A stretch of DNA of 64,000 nt from Methylobacterium sp. J-067 (GCF_022829465.1 NZ_JAKSXZ010000140.1:180183-244182); one strand, 5' to 3'; counted from the first letter of the stretch, positions 1 to 9,059 are shown. Made by a program: numbers and translations. Notes: generated by a model from the letters alone, not told the origin.

Positions 1-156
1 GGAAGGCCTCACGACGACCCTTGCATCCGGCGCGGCCCCCCGTTGCAGCGCACAAGGCTTGAGCATTGGGAGCGGGTCGGCAAGGAGTGTGGCCTCAAAT
101 TTAGCTGTAGCCGTCCGCAAAATAAATTTAACTCTGTTAGAGAACCACCGGTAGCA

Positions 157-1866
157 ATGATCGATCACGACAACCGCCCTTCGTCGCAGGATATGAACGA
201 TAGTTCAGTCGGTTTCAGCCGCCGGCAACTCATCGGGACTGCGCTGACCGGCGTCGCGGCGGCCTCGCTGCCCGCGACGATTGCGGGCGCGGCCGGCGAT
301 ACTCGCAAGGTCGATGCGCTGCTGATCGGCGGCGGCATCATGAGCGCGACCCTCGGCGTGTGGTTGCGCGAGCTCGAGCCCGACTGGTCGATGGAGATGG
401 TCGAGCGCCTGGACAGCGTCGCCCTGGAAAGCTCCAACGGCTGGAACAACGCCGGCACGGGCCATTCCGCCCTGGCGGAGCTGAACTACACACCCGAGGA
501 TACGAAGGGCCGGGTCACGATCGACAAGGCCGTCGCGATCAACGAGGCGTTCCAGATCTCCCGGCAGTTCTGGTCCTGGCAGGTGAAGAACGGCGTCCTG
601 CGGAATCCGCGCAGCTTCATCAATTCGACGCCGCACATGAGCTTCGTGTGGGGTGACGAAAACGTCTCGTTCCTGAAGCGCCGCTACGAGGCCCTGAAGG
701 CGAGCCCGCTCTTCGCCAGCATGCAGTTCTCGTCGGACCCCGAGCGCATCAAGGCCTGGGTGCCGCTGATGATGGAGGGCCGCGACCCGCAGCAGAAGAT
801 CGCCGCCACCTGGGCGCCGGTCGGCACCGATGTCGATTTCGGCGAGATCACCCGCCAGTTCGTCGGCCATCTCAAGAGCGCGCCGAAGTTCGATCTGAAG
901 ACCGGCACCGAGGTCGAGGCCCTGACCCGCAACGGTGACGGCTCCTGGCGCGTGTCGATCCGCAACGTGAAGACCGGCGCGGCCGACACGGTCGATGCCA
1001 AGTTCGTCTTCATCGGCGCGGGCGGCCGGGCGCTGCACCTGCTGCAGAAGTCGGGGATCCCCGAGGCCGAGGATTATGCCGGCTTCCCCGTGGGCGGCTC
1101 GTTCCTGATCAACGAGAATCCCGACGTCACCTCGCTGCACCTCGCCAAGGCCTACGGCAAGGCGTCGGTCGGCGCCCCGCCGATGTCGGTGCCGCATCTC
1201 GACACCCGCATGCTCGGCGGCAAGCGCGTGATCCTGTTCGGACCGTTCGCGACCTTCTCGACCAAGTTCCTGAAGGAAGGCTCGTATCTCGACCTGCTCT
1301 CCTCGACCACAACGAGCAACGTGTGGCCGATGATGCGGGTCGGGATCGACCAGTATCCGCTGGTGGAATACCTCGCCGGCCAGCTCATGCTGTCGGACGA
1401 GGACCGCTACCAGGCCCTGCGCGAGTACTTCCCGAACGCGAAGAAGAGCGAATGGCGCCTGTGGCAGGCGGGCCAGCGGGTGCAGATCATCAAGCGCGAT
1501 CCCGAGAAGGGCGGCGTGCTGAAGCTCGGCACCGAGATCGTCAGCGCGAAGGACGGCAGCATCGCCGGCCTGCTCGGCGCCTCGCCGGGGGCCTCGACCG
1601 CTGCGCCGATCATGCTCTCCGTGCTGGAGAAGGTCTTCGCCAAGAAGGTCGCGACGCCCGAGTGGCAGGCCAAGATCCGCCGCATCGTCCCGAGCTACGG
1701 CACGAAGCTGAACGTGGATCCTCAGAAGGCCTTCGAGTCGCTGGCCATGACCAGCGAGACGCTGCAGCTCACTCCGCCCCCGCGCGTCGAGGCGGCGGTT
1801 CCGACCCCGGTCGATGCGCCGGCCGACGACGTGGTGGTGAAGCCCGTCCCCGACATGGCGCCGTAG
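157..1866 (+). CDS. mqo: Malate:quinone oxidoreductase with Tat-type signal
   Basis: FAD enzyme oxidising malate to oxaloacetate and passing electrons to the quinone pool (TCA cycle/respiration). The dinucleotide-binding segment VDALLIGGGIMSATLG lies near residues 52-67, and the MQO-typical stretch NGWNNAGTGHSALAELNY follows. Ahead of it is a twin-arginine motif SRRQLIG (Arg22-Arg23), a hydrophobic stretch and an Ala-rich cleavage-like site, so export or membrane anchoring on the periplasmic side is possible; most MQOs are cytoplasmic peripheral proteins. The C-terminus has a Pro/Val-rich tail of about 25 residues. ATG 157 was chosen; ATG 193 also keeps the signal, and an in-frame ATG at 43 would add 38 unlikely residues. 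Upstream there is only window edge. Confidence 0.9.
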   Translation: MIDHDNRPSSQDMNDSSVGFSRRQLIGTALTGVAAASLPATIAGAAGDTRKVDALLIGGGIMSATLGVWLRELEPDWSMEMVERLDSVALESSNGWNNAGTGHSALAELNYTPEDTKGRVTIDKAVAINEAFQISRQFWSWQVKNGVLRNPRSFINSTPHMSFVWGDENVSFLKRRYEALKASPLFASMQFSSDPERIKAWVPLMMEGRDPQQKIAATWAPVGTDVDFGEITRQFVGHLKSAPKFDLKTGTEVEALTRNGDGSWRVSIRNVKTGAADTVDAKFVFIGAGGRALHLLQKSGIPEAEDYAGFPVGGSFLINENPDVTSLHLAKAYGKASVGAPPMSVPHLDTRMLGGKRVILFGPFATFSTKFLKEGSYLDLLSSTTTSNVWPMMRVGIDQYPLVEYLAGQLMLSDEDRYQALREYFPNAKKSEWRLWQAGQRVQIIKRDPEKGGVLKLGTEIVSAKDGSIAGLLGASPGASTAAPIMLSVLEKVFAKKVATPEWQAKIRRIVPSYGTKLNVDPQKAFESLAMTSETLQLTPPPRVEAAVPTPVDAPADDVVVKPVPDMAP

Positions 1867-1873
1867 GACGCCC

Positions 1874-2617
1874 TCAGGCGGGCGGCAGTGCGTCCGGGTC
1901 GATCGGTTCTCCGGCAGCCCAGGCGGCGATGAGCGCCCGCACCGCCGCCGGATCCGGCAGGCGGCGGGCGGCGGCGGTTTCGCCGTCGCCGACGCGCACG
2001 GCCACGCCGCCATCCTCGGTAACGCTGGCGAAGGCGATCTCGTCGGTCTTGTCGTCGCCGAGGAAGATCGCCCGGCGGCCGGCATAGGGCGCCTCCTCCA
2101 GGAAGGTGCGGATCGCCACGGCCTTCGTCGCGGTGGCGGGCACGATCTCACCCACCGCCTTGCCGAGTTGCAGGCGGTAAGCGCCGCTGAGCAGACCCGC
2201 CGCCTCCTTCACCAGTGCCTCGGCGCGCTGCGCGTCCTCCGCATTCGCCAGCCGCCAGTGCACGGCAACGGACGCGCCCTTGTCTTCGATCAGCACATTC
2301 GCCAGCGGCGCCGAATCGGCGTGCAGCCGCTCCACCTGCCGGCGCAGATCCGGGTGATCCTCGGGCCGCCCGCCGACGATCTCACCTTCGCGCCGCCGCT
2401 CCACGCCGTGCAGTCCCGCCGCATCGAACCGCGCCGGCGTGAGGAACCCGTCGATCTGCGCGATGGGCCGCCCGCTGACGAGGGCGAGCGCGCCGCCGAG
2501 CCGCTGCCGCAGGGCTTCGAGATTCTGGATCAGCCCCGGCTCGACCACCACCGCATCGGGCCTCGGCGCGATGTCCACGAGGGTGCCGTCGAAGTCGAGG
2601 AAGAGGGCGAAGTCCAT
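1874..2617 (-). CDS. otsB: Trehalose-6-phosphate phosphatase
   Basis: HAD-superfamily phosphatase that removes phosphate from trehalose 6-phosphate, the last step of OtsAB trehalose synthesis (osmoprotection). HAD motif I is DFDGTL at residues 8-13 (nucleophile Asp8, Asp10), motif II SGR at 48-50, and the metal-binding motif GDDKTDE at 187-193, the OtsB signature. 247 residues is normal. The ATG at 2617 has an AGGA about 8 bases ahead; an upstream in-frame start at 2671 adds 18 non-conserved residues. It converges with the mqo gene with 7 bases between stops. No otsA is in the window. Confidence 0.92.
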   Translation of the reverse strand: MDFALFLDFDGTLVDIAPRPDAVVVEPGLIQNLEALRQRLGGALALVSGRPIAQIDGFLTPARFDAAGLHGVERRREGEIVGGRPEDHPDLRRQVERLHADSAPLANVLIEDKGASVAVHWRLANAEDAQRAEALVKEAAGLLSGAYRLQLGKAVGEIVPATATKAVAIRTFLEEAPYAGRRAIFLGDDKTDEIAFASVTEDGGVAVRVGDGETAAARRLPDPAAVRALIAAWAAGEPIDPDALPPA

Positions 2618-2803
2618 GCTGCGGTCCTGCTGTTCCGGAGTTCTCTGGCGGCCGTGCCGGAGGTAGCGCACGGGCCGGTGCGCGCAACGGGAAGCACGGT
2701 CGGGCGGGCGATCCCCTCAATCCACAGCAATCCACCGCCCGAAGATACGGCATGGTAACGAGACCGGCCGAACCTGCCGCTCTTCCTTCGCCGGACAGCG
2801 GAC

Positions 2804-3007
2804 ATGATGACAAGCCAGCAACTTGCCGAGGAACTGAAGCGCATCGCGACGGCCCAGGTGAGCGACATCACGCGGGCTGTGAAGGAAGGCCAGAAGTCGA
2901 TCGCTCTCAACGAGGTGCGGGACATGGCCCGCCGCATCGGCCTGCTCGCCGACGCCTTCGACCCCAAATCGGCCGCCGAACCCGACAGGGACGTCGAGGC
3001 CGCGTAA
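2804..3007 (+). CDS. Small hypothetical protein, 67 aa
   Basis: Short helical, charged soluble protein (TSQQLAEELKRIATAQVSDI...) with no Cys, signal peptide or membrane segment. Adjacent ATG codons at 2804 and 2807 are both possible starts. It is followed 41 bases later by a DUF6894-like gene on the same strand, possibly one transcript. Codon usage resembles neighbours (G/C third positions), which supports it as a real gene. Function not recognised. Confidence 0.6.
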   Translation: MMTSQQLAEELKRIATAQVSDITRAVKEGQKSIALNEVRDMARRIGLLADAFDPKSAAEPDRDVEAA

Positions 3008-3048
3008 ACCCGGCCGTCCGGCCTCCCTCGCAAGAAAGCCTCGCCCTC

Positions 3049-3420
3049 ATGCGTGCCTTCTTCAACATCGTCATCAACGGAAAGGTCGTCCCCGACCGCG
3101 TCGGCCAGGATGTGGGCGACACGGCGGCTCTGCGCTTCGTCGCCTCCACCGTGGTGCGCGGCATCGTCCAGCGCCACGGCGGCGAGGCCAAGCTCCTCGA
3201 CGCCTCGCTCCTCGTCACCGACGAGGCGGGCGTGGGGCTGATGGAGATCTCCTTCTTCGAGGCGCTCTACCTGCCCGTGTCGCCGGAGGCCGACCCGAAC
3301 CGGCGCCGGCCGGAAGCCCGTGCCGAACGCCCGAGCGCCCTGCTCGGTGCGGCGCTCAAGCCGATGCGCCGCTTCGCCGGGGCGGTGAGCGCCCGAGTCC
3401 AGGCCATCGCGCAGGCCTGA
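3049..3420 (+). CDS. DUF6894-like protein, 123 aa
   Basis: Begins MRAFFNIVINGKVVPDRVGQ and continues with a helix and a LLVTDEAGVGLMEISFFEAL strand, a layout that resembles the short DUF6894 proteins abundant in Methylobacterium (aromatic first strand, Asp/Gly turn, helix, VxDExG strand). Function unknown. A basic C-terminal tail of about 40 residues extends past the usual domain. The longer open frame upstream to 2752 overlaps the preceding gene and lacks family-like sequence, so ATG 3049 was chosen. The family assignment is by resemblance only. Confidence 0.7.
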   Translation: MRAFFNIVINGKVVPDRVGQDVGDTAALRFVASTVVRGIVQRHGGEAKLLDASLLVTDEAGVGLMEISFFEALYLPVSPEADPNRRRPEARAERPSALLGAALKPMRRFAGAVSARVQAIAQA

Positions 3421-3424
3421 CGAT

Positions 3425-3868
3425 CTAGCCGAACAGGTCCTCGACCACGAAGCCGCGCGGCGCCAGCCGCTCGGCCAACAGGCGGCGATGGCAGCGGGCG
3501 GGATCGCGCTCGAAGCAGAGGAGGCATGTCGGTGCCTTCTCGGCGAGGGCCGACAGCTCATCGAGCGCGGCGATGCCGCCCGCCGTCTCCAGCACCTCCT
3601 CGCAATAGATGCGCTTCAGTAGCGCGGCATCGTCGGCGCGGGCGGCCTCGCGGCCGGATTTTGGCGTGCCGAGGGCGCGCAGATGCGCGTAGCCGAGTCC
3701 CGCTTCCTCCAGACCCGCCTTCAGGGCACCCTTCGAGAAGCCGCGCTTGCGCGAATTCGCCACGGCGCGAACATCGGCCAGCACGGCGACCCCGGCCGAC
3801 TGGAGGGCGTCCCGCAGGCGCTCCGGATCGAGCCCTTCGTAGCCGATGGTAAACAGTCTCTTGCTCAC
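3425..3868 (-). CDS. DUF488 family protein
   Basis: 147-residue cytoplasmic protein with the DUF488 marks: TIGYEG at residues 7-12, ADVRAVANSRKRGFSK around 31-46, and LLCFERDPARCHRRLLA near 117-133. The family is widespread, with a conserved Cys/His near the C-terminus that suggests an enzyme or metal/nucleotide function, but no activity is established. The gene converges with the DUF6894-like gene (stops 4 bases apart). Confidence 0.88.
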   Translation of the reverse strand: MSKRLFTIGYEGLDPERLRDALQSAGVAVLADVRAVANSRKRGFSKGALKAGLEEAGLGYAHLRALGTPKSGREAARADDAALLKRIYCEEVLETAGGIAALDELSALAEKAPTCLLCFERDPARCHRRLLAERLAPRGFVVEDLFG

Positions 3869-4063
3869 GGCAGCACGACCCGACTTTCCTTGCTGCGCCG
3901 GGACTTAGGCTGCGCAGCCGGCTTCTCCAAGCGCGGCGGGCTGTGGGTATGTCACTGGCGGGCAACGCATCCCGGAATTCCGCCGCAATGATCGCAAAGG
4001 TCCGTTAACTGCAGAGGGGTCATCGAATAGGCCTGTCGTAAGCGCTTTTCGGAGAAACGGGCG

Positions 4064-4945
4064 GTGGCGCTGATGTCTCGGACTAGAGTGTCTACACCGC
4101 TCTTCGGGGGCTCCATTTCCGCGTCGCTGTCGGCCGTACTGCTCATGTCGCGCCGGGCGCTCGCCGCGGCCACCCTCGCGGGCCTCGCCGCCTGCTCGAG
4201 CAACCCGGATTTCTACCCCACCAAGGGCGACGTGAAGCCCCATCCGGGCGTGGCCAAGGCCAAGCTGCATCCGATCCAGGGCATCGACATCTCGAAGTGG
4301 CAGGGGAACGTCGATTGGGCCTCCGTCCGCGCCTCCGGCACGCAGTTCGCCTTCATCAAGGCGACCGAGGGCGGTGACCACGTCGACGAGCGATTCCGGG
4401 CGAACTGGGATGGGGCCGCCGCCGCCGGCATTCCGCGCGGCGCCTACCACTTCGTCTTCTGGTGCCGCTCGGCCCGGGACCAGATGAACTGGTTCAAGAA
4501 GAACGTCCCCAACGATCCGAGCGCCCTCCCCCCGGTCCTCGACGTGGAATGGAACGGCCATTCCCAGACCTGCCCGCGCAAGCTCCCGAAGGAGCAGGCC
4601 CTGACCATGGTGCGGGAGATGCTCGAAGAGATGGAGCGCTACACCGGCAAGCGCCCGATCATCTATACGGACATCACCTTCCACAAGGACGTGCTGGAAG
4701 GCGAATTGCCGGACTATCCGCACTGGCTGCGCTCCACCGCCGCCGAGCCGGAGCAGCGCTTCGTGAACCGCCGCTGGATGCTCTGGCAGTTCACCTCCAC
4801 CGGCCGCGTCCCCGGCGTGCGGGGCGACGTCGACCGGAACGCCTTCTACGGCACCCCCTCCGATTGGGCGTCCTTCCTGTCCACGGACTGTGATCCGAGG
4901 GATCACAAGCGCTTGTCTTCGCAGGGAATTTGCACCGACAAGTAG
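4064..4945 (+). CDS. GH25-family lysozyme-like lipoprotein
   Basis: Glycoside hydrolase family 25 (Chalaropsis-type muramidase fold) that would cleave the MurNAc-GlcNAc bond of peptidoglycan. GIDISKWQGNVDW (Asp75), FAFIKATEG, RGAYHF, PPVLDVEW (Asp160, Glu162), IIYTD and WMLWQF are all present, including the catalytic acidic residues. A lipobox LAAC (Cys44) follows a hydrophobic run, so it is probably a lipoprotein. Start is uncertain: GTG 4064 has GGAG 9 bases ahead but gives a long leader; ATG 4145 gives a compact leader MSRRALAAATLAGLAAC but no clear ribosome site. Role may be wall remodelling rather than defence. Confidence 0.88.
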   Translation: MALMSRTRVSTPLFGGSISASLSAVLLMSRRALAAATLAGLAACSSNPDFYPTKGDVKPHPGVAKAKLHPIQGIDISKWQGNVDWASVRASGTQFAFIKATEGGDHVDERFRANWDGAAAAGIPRGAYHFVFWCRSARDQMNWFKKNVPNDPSALPPVLDVEWNGHSQTCPRKLPKEQALTMVREMLEEMERYTGKRPIIYTDITFHKDVLEGELPDYPHWLRSTAAEPEQRFVNRRWMLWQFTSTGRVPGVRGDVDRNAFYGTPSDWASFLSTDCDPRDHKRLSSQGICTDK

Positions 4946-5074
4946 CACTAATGTTACGGGTGGACAAAACCCTCCTAGATTAGCGGATTTTGTCGTCAAT
5001 TGGTCTAGTCTTGAACAGACGCCACAAAGCGAATTGGTTAAGGAGTAGAAAGTACACACGCTATTAACGATGCG

Positions 5075-5902
5075 ATGCCCGTCGAATCTGCCGCCAGCCT
5101 TGAGACCAACCTGCTGTTGAAAGCCCTGCGCGGCTTCGACCGAGAGTTGTTGCTGCCGCATCTTGAAGCGGTCAGCTACGGCAAGGGCGGCACGATCTTC
5201 GAGGCGGGCGCGCCGGTCACGCACATTACCTTCCCTTGCGAGCACGCGGTCGTCACTTTGGTGATCACCACGAGCGACGGTCGCAGCGCCGAGACGGCGA
5301 CGATCGGGCATGAAGGGGCCGTGGGCGGCATCGTCAGCCAAGGCTATGTGCCGGCCTCCACGCACGCCATCGTGCAGATCGCCGGGCCGATGCTGCGGAT
5401 CGAATCCGCCATTCTGCAGGAGGCCAAGCGTCAGTCGCGGCACATCCGCGACCTGTTCGCCCGCTACTCGGATTGCCTCCTGGCGCAGGTGCTTCAATCC
5501 TCTGCCTGCAACGCCCTGCATCCGATCGAACAGCGCTGCCTGCGCTGGCTGCAGACCCTGCACGACCGAATCGGCTCGCCTGTCCTGCCCATCACACATG
5601 AGCTTCTGGCGGCGATGCTCGGCGTGCAGCGGACCTATCTCACGCGCATTTTGCGGGTCCTACAGGAACAGGGGCTTATTAAGGTCGGGCGCGGCCGGAT
5701 CACGGTCCTCGACCGGCGCCGGATGGAGGAGGTGTCCTGCGACTGCCACGCCCGCGTGCGCGACCATTACCGGACCGTGCTGGGCGCCGTGTACGACGAC
5801 GGCGGCTTGGTGGGGATCGATCAGAGCCCGGGCCGCTTCGTGGCGAGCGATCCCGAGGCGGATCAGCGGATCCGCTTCATCCAGCCGAGCCCCGGACGGT
5901 AA
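5075..5902 (+). CDS. Crp/Fnr family transcriptional regulator
   Basis: 275 residues with an N-terminal cyclic-nucleotide-binding-type beta roll (about 15-130; GGTIFEAGAPVTHITFP), a long dimerisation helix, and a C-terminal winged helix (LPITHELLAAMLGVQRTYLTRILRVLQEQGLI, about 175-210). No N-terminal Cys set of Fnr oxygen sensors is present; the ligand is unknown. A C-terminal extension carries SCDCHARVRDHY. The nearest AGGAG is about 30 bases ahead of ATG 5075, so translation initiation is unusual or the start is elsewhere. Single gene, target unknown. Confidence 0.88.
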   Translation: MPVESAASLETNLLLKALRGFDRELLLPHLEAVSYGKGGTIFEAGAPVTHITFPCEHAVVTLVITTSDGRSAETATIGHEGAVGGIVSQGYVPASTHAIVQIAGPMLRIESAILQEAKRQSRHIRDLFARYSDCLLAQVLQSSACNALHPIEQRCLRWLQTLHDRIGSPVLPITHELLAAMLGVQRTYLTRILRVLQEQGLIKVGRGRITVLDRRRMEEVSCDCHARVRDHYRTVLGAVYDDGGLVGIDQSPGRFVASDPEADQRIRFIQPSPGR

Positions 5903-5908
5903 CGGCCG

Positions 5909-6286
5909 TCAGCGCCGTTCCAGCAGTTCGATGATCGCCCCATCCGGGGCGTCGAGGAAGACGATGCGCAGGGCGGGGCCGCGCTGGATGATGTCCGTCC
6001 GGAACACCACGCCGCGACCTTTGAGGTCGGCCATGGCCGCCTCGATGTCCTCGACGGCGAGGCCGATATGCTCGACGCCGAGACAGGGCGTCGTCGCAGC
6101 CGGATGCACGTCGTCGGTGGCCTGCTCGATGAACACCGTAAGGCCGCCCAGGTCGAGGATCACCCGCTGCACCGGCTCGCCGCCGACCCGGCCAGTCTCG
6201 CGGGCGCCGAACATAGCCGTGTAGAACGCGGCGGCCGCGACGGCATCGCGGCTGCGCAGATGGACGTGATCGCAACGGTAGGTCAT
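5909..6286 (-). CDS. VOC (glyoxalase/bleomycin-resistance) family protein
   Basis: About 125 residues covering paired beta-alpha-beta-beta-beta modules: CDHVHLRSRDAVAAAAFYTAMFGARE, then GVEHIGLAVEDIEAAMADLKGRGV. The metal-binding positions His (HVHLRS), Glu (VFIEQ), His (VEHIGLAV) and Glu (AIIELLERR) are all visible, as in glyoxalase I or a dioxygenase. Substrate cannot be assigned. ATG 6286 has GGAAG just ahead; ATG 6298 is the alternative, and longer starts lack family sequence. It converges with the Crp/Fnr gene 6 bases away. Confidence 0.85.
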   Translation of the reverse strand: MTYRCDHVHLRSRDAVAAAAFYTAMFGARETGRVGGEPVQRVILDLGGLTVFIEQATDDVHPAATTPCLGVEHIGLAVEDIEAAMADLKGRGVVFRTDIIQRGPALRIVFLDAPDGAIIELLERR

Positions 6287-6480
6287 GGCTTCCGGCATCG
6301 AGCGGTGGAGAGCGGGAGTGTAGGCCCCCGCCGCGATCATGGCGATGCGCCCGCCGCGCATTTCGACCGCTTGACGGCGACGCCTTTCACGCAGACTTTT
6401 GCCACCAGCACCGTTGCAGCAATGCAACAGGCTTCCCACATGGGAAGCATCCCTGCTTCGCCGAAAGCTATCTACGACCG

Positions 6481-7416
6481 ATGCGCAACCCATACGAAGT
6501 TCTGGGCGTGCCCAAGGCTGCGAGCGAGGCCGACATCAAGAAGGCCTATCGCAAACTCGCCAAGGAGTTTCACCCCGACCGCAACAAGACCGACGTGAAG
6601 GCCAAGGACCGGTTCGCGGAAGTGAACTCGGCCTACGAGATCCTGGGTGATGCCGACAAGCGCAAGCAGTTCGACCGCGGCGAGATCGACGCCGACGGCA
6701 GGCCGCGCGCGACCGGCTTCGAGGGGTTCGGCGGCTTCGGCGGTGGTGGTGGTGGCGGCGGCGGGCGAGGCTTCGACTTCGAATCCATGGCGCGCAACCA
6801 GCGCGGCGGCATGGGCGGCGGCGGCATGGGCGAGGACATCTTCTCGCACATTTTCGGCGAGGCCTTCAGGGCCGGCGGCGCCGGGCCCGGCCCGCGGCAG
6901 GCTCCGCGCGGCGAGGATGTCTCGGCCGAACTGATCGTGACCCTCGAACAGGTCGGCGGCGAGGAGAAGCTGCGCCTGAACCTGCCCACCGGCCGCGAGG
7001 TCGACGTGATGATCCCGAAGGGCGTGGTCGATGGCCAGACGATCCGCCTGCGCGGTCTCGGCTATGGCGGTGGGCCGCGCGCGGAGCCGGGCGACGCCCT
7101 CCTCACCATCCGCATCCAGCCGCACCCGCGCTTCAAGACCGAGGGGGCGGACCTGCGGGTGAGCGTGGACGTCCCGCTGGATGATGCGATCCTCGGCGGC
7201 ACGATCCGGGTCCCGACCCTGACGGGCGCCGTCGAGATGAAGATGCCGCCGATGACCAGCTCGGGCCGCACCTTCCGCCTGCGCGGCAAAGGCCTGCCCA
7301 AGAAGGACGGGACGCGGGGCGACCTCTTCGCCACCACGGCGATCACGCTGCCGGCCGGCGACGACGAGGCCCTGGCCGAGTTCGCCAGGGCGCGCCGGGC
7401 CGCGCGGGTCGGCTGA
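6481..7416 (+). CDS. DnaJ-like (CbpA-type) co-chaperone
   Basis: Hsp40 co-chaperone that stimulates DnaK ATPase. J domain at residues 3-70 with HPD at 31-33; a long Gly/Phe-rich linker (GFGGFGGGG...) to about 140; then two C-terminal peptide-binding domains (GEDVSAELIVTLEQVGGEEKL, PTGREVDVMIPKGV, GDALLTIRIQPHPRF). The zinc-finger CxxCxGxG repeats are absent, so it is a type II (CbpA-like) member, not DnaJ itself. It precedes fabI by about 107 bases on the same strand, an arrangement I recall from other Rhizobiales. Confidence 0.92.
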   Translation: MRNPYEVLGVPKAASEADIKKAYRKLAKEFHPDRNKTDVKAKDRFAEVNSAYEILGDADKRKQFDRGEIDADGRPRATGFEGFGGFGGGGGGGGGRGFDFESMARNQRGGMGGGGMGEDIFSHIFGEAFRAGGAGPGPRQAPRGEDVSAELIVTLEQVGGEEKLRLNLPTGREVDVMIPKGVVDGQTIRLRGLGYGGGPRAEPGDALLTIRIQPHPRFKTEGADLRVSVDVPLDDAILGGTIRVPTLTGAVEMKMPPMTSSGRTFRLRGKGLPKKDGTRGDLFATTAITLPAGDDEALAEFARARRAARVG

Positions 7417-7523
7417 AAGCGTCAATCCGGCCCGCTCCGTTGCGGGTCGGACTTCCGTCCCCGTCCCGCCTCCGCTAAGGGAACCCCCGGCGCTACCGGC
7501 GCCGCGTTATACCGGGAAGCGTC

Positions 7524-8348
7524 ATGGCGGAACACGGGCACGGGATTCTGGCAGGCAAGCGGGGGGTGATCCTCGGGGTCGCGAACAACCGTTCGATCGC
7601 CTGGGGCATCGCCCGCAGCGCCCGCGCCCACGGCGCCGAACTGGCCTTTACCTACCAGGGCGACGCCCTGCGCAAGCGCGTGGAGCCGCTGGCGAAGGAA
7701 CTCGACGCGCAGGTCATCGGCCATTGCGACGTCACCGACGCTGCGTCCATCGACGCGGTGTTCGCCGAGGCGGCGCGCATCTTCCCCGAGGGCATCGATT
7801 TCGTCGTCCACTGCATCGCCTTCTCCGACAAGGACGAGCTGACGGGCCGCTACCTCGAAACCTCCGAGGAGAACTTCACCAAGTCGCTGCTGATCTCCTG
7901 CTATTCCTTCACGGCGGTGGCGCAACGCGCGGAGAAGATCCTGCGGCCGGGCGGCTCGCTGCTGACGCTGACCTATTATGGCGCCGAGAAGTGGATGCCC
8001 CATTACAACGTGATGGGCGTGGCCAAGGCGGCGCTGGAAGCTTCAGTCCGCTACCTCGCCGCCGATCTCGGCCCGAAGGACATCCGCGTGAACGCGATCT
8101 CGGCCGGGCCGATCAAGACGCTCGCCGCCTCCGGCATCGGCGACTTCCGCTACATATTGAAGTGGAACGAGTACAACGCGCCGCTCCGGCGCACGGTGAC
8201 GATCGGTGAGGTCGGCGAGACGGCCGCCTACCTTCTCTCCGGCATGGCCGCCGGCATGACCGGCGAGATCCTGCACGTCGATGCGGGCTACCACGTCGTC
8301 GGCATGAAGAATCCCGAAGCGCCCGACCTGTCCCTCGACAAGGACTGA
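7524..8348 (+). CDS. fabI: Enoyl-[acyl-carrier-protein] reductase (NADH)
   Basis: Last reductive step of each fatty-acid elongation cycle (FAS II), reducing trans-2-enoyl-ACP. An SDR-like Rossmann fold with the FabI nucleotide motif GVANNRSIAWGIA (residues 18-30), and the catalytic pair Tyr161-x6-Lys168 in YNVMGVAK; YYGAEKWMPH supplies the other FabI tyrosine. AISAGPIKTLAASGI is the substrate-loop signature. 274 residues is typical. GGGAAG lies ahead of ATG 7524. A strong hairpin terminator follows at 8371. Confidence 0.96.
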   Translation: MAEHGHGILAGKRGVILGVANNRSIAWGIARSARAHGAELAFTYQGDALRKRVEPLAKELDAQVIGHCDVTDAASIDAVFAEAARIFPEGIDFVVHCIAFSDKDELTGRYLETSEENFTKSLLISCYSFTAVAQRAEKILRPGGSLLTLTYYGAEKWMPHYNVMGVAKAALEASVRYLAADLGPKDIRVNAISAGPIKTLAASGIGDFRYILKWNEYNAPLRRTVTIGEVGETAAYLLSGMAAGMTGEILHVDAGYHVVGMKNPEAPDLSLDKD

Positions 8349-8370
8349 GCGGCCAGCATCGGCGCAAGAA

Positions 8371-8408
8371 AAAAGGCCTGCCCCGGTCCCCCGGGGCAGG
8401 CCTTTTTC
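8371..8408. terminator. Bidirectional intrinsic terminator
   Basis: Near-perfect 17-bp inverted repeat (AAAAAGGCCTGCCCCGG and its complement at 8392-8408) with a short loop and A/T runs on both sides. It separates fabI (+) from the DUF2147 gene (-), so it can stop transcription from both. Confidence 0.85.
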
Positions 8409-8423
8409 GTGGCGCAAGGCCGC

Positions 8424-9059
8424 TCAGTCGTCGGCCGGAGCCGCGGCTGCCGGAGCTTGGGCCGGCGCGGCCTTGCCGGCCGGGGCCTTGGTGCCGGGCT
8501 TGGTCGCGCCGCCCGCCGTCTTCGGCATGTACTCGGGGTCCGTGCGAGGGCCGTTCGCCCCATTGGTCGGGCCCGCGAGCTGGCCGGCGATCAGGTCGTT
8601 GACCTTCGTCCAGGTCTGCGACTTGCACAGGAACGCGATCAGGCAGCCCTTCACGGTCAACTCGCCGGGCGCATCCGTCCAGATCGTGACCTTGTAGAAC
8701 TTGCCGTCCTCGGAATTGTAGATCTGCCCCTCGTAATGGGCATCCTCATTGGGCTTCAGGCCCATGATGAGCTGGTGGCCGAGGGACGGACGGGCCTGCT
8801 TCTTCGGGTCCGGGTTCTTGAAGTCGGTCCGGGGCTCGCCCTTGTCGTTGAGCGGGACCTTCAGCCACACGACGTAGCCGCACAGCTTGTCGTTGACGGC
8901 GCCGCACTTCTCGAGGCGGACGCGGGCGCGGCCATCCTCGGTGAGATAGGTGCCGGTGGGATCGGTGGGTGTGGCGGCGGCGCGGGCCGGTCCGGAGAGG
9001 GCGGCGAGCGCGAGCAGCGCGACCGGCGCGGCGCGGCGACCGAGCGTACGAAACATCAT
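8424..9059 (-). CDS. DUF2147 exported protein
   Basis: 211 residues: signal peptide (MMFRTLGRRAAPVALLALAALSGPARA), then a DUF2147 domain (DPTGTYLTEDGRARVRLEKCG, LCGYVVWL, KFYKVTIW, LTVKGCLIAFLCKSQTWTKV) with two Cys pairs that could form disulfides, and a Pro/Ala/Lys-rich tail from about 180. Expected periplasmic; function of the family is unknown. ATG 9059 has GGAGGAG nine bases ahead; an upstream ATG at 9077 starts inside that ribosome site. Confidence 0.88.
   Translation of the reverse strand: MMFRTLGRRAAPVALLALAALSGPARAAATPTDPTGTYLTEDGRARVRLEKCGAVNDKLCGYVVWLKVPLNDKGEPRTDFKNPDPKKQARPSLGHQLIMGLKPNEDAHYEGQIYNSEDGKFYKVTIWTDAPGELTVKGCLIAFLCKSQTWTKVNDLIAGQLAGPTNGANGPRTDPEYMPKTAGGATKPGTKAPAGKAAPAQAPAAAAPADD

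Noticed and set aside
205..2151. 648-codon open frame on the minus strand over mqo
   Set aside because: Low-complexity Arg/His/Asp sequence typical of antisense of a GC-rich gene; mqo and otsB explain both strands.
3905..5599. 564-codon minus-strand frame
   Set aside because: Overlaps the GH25 and Crp/Fnr genes, which have clear motifs; the frame has no family-like segment.
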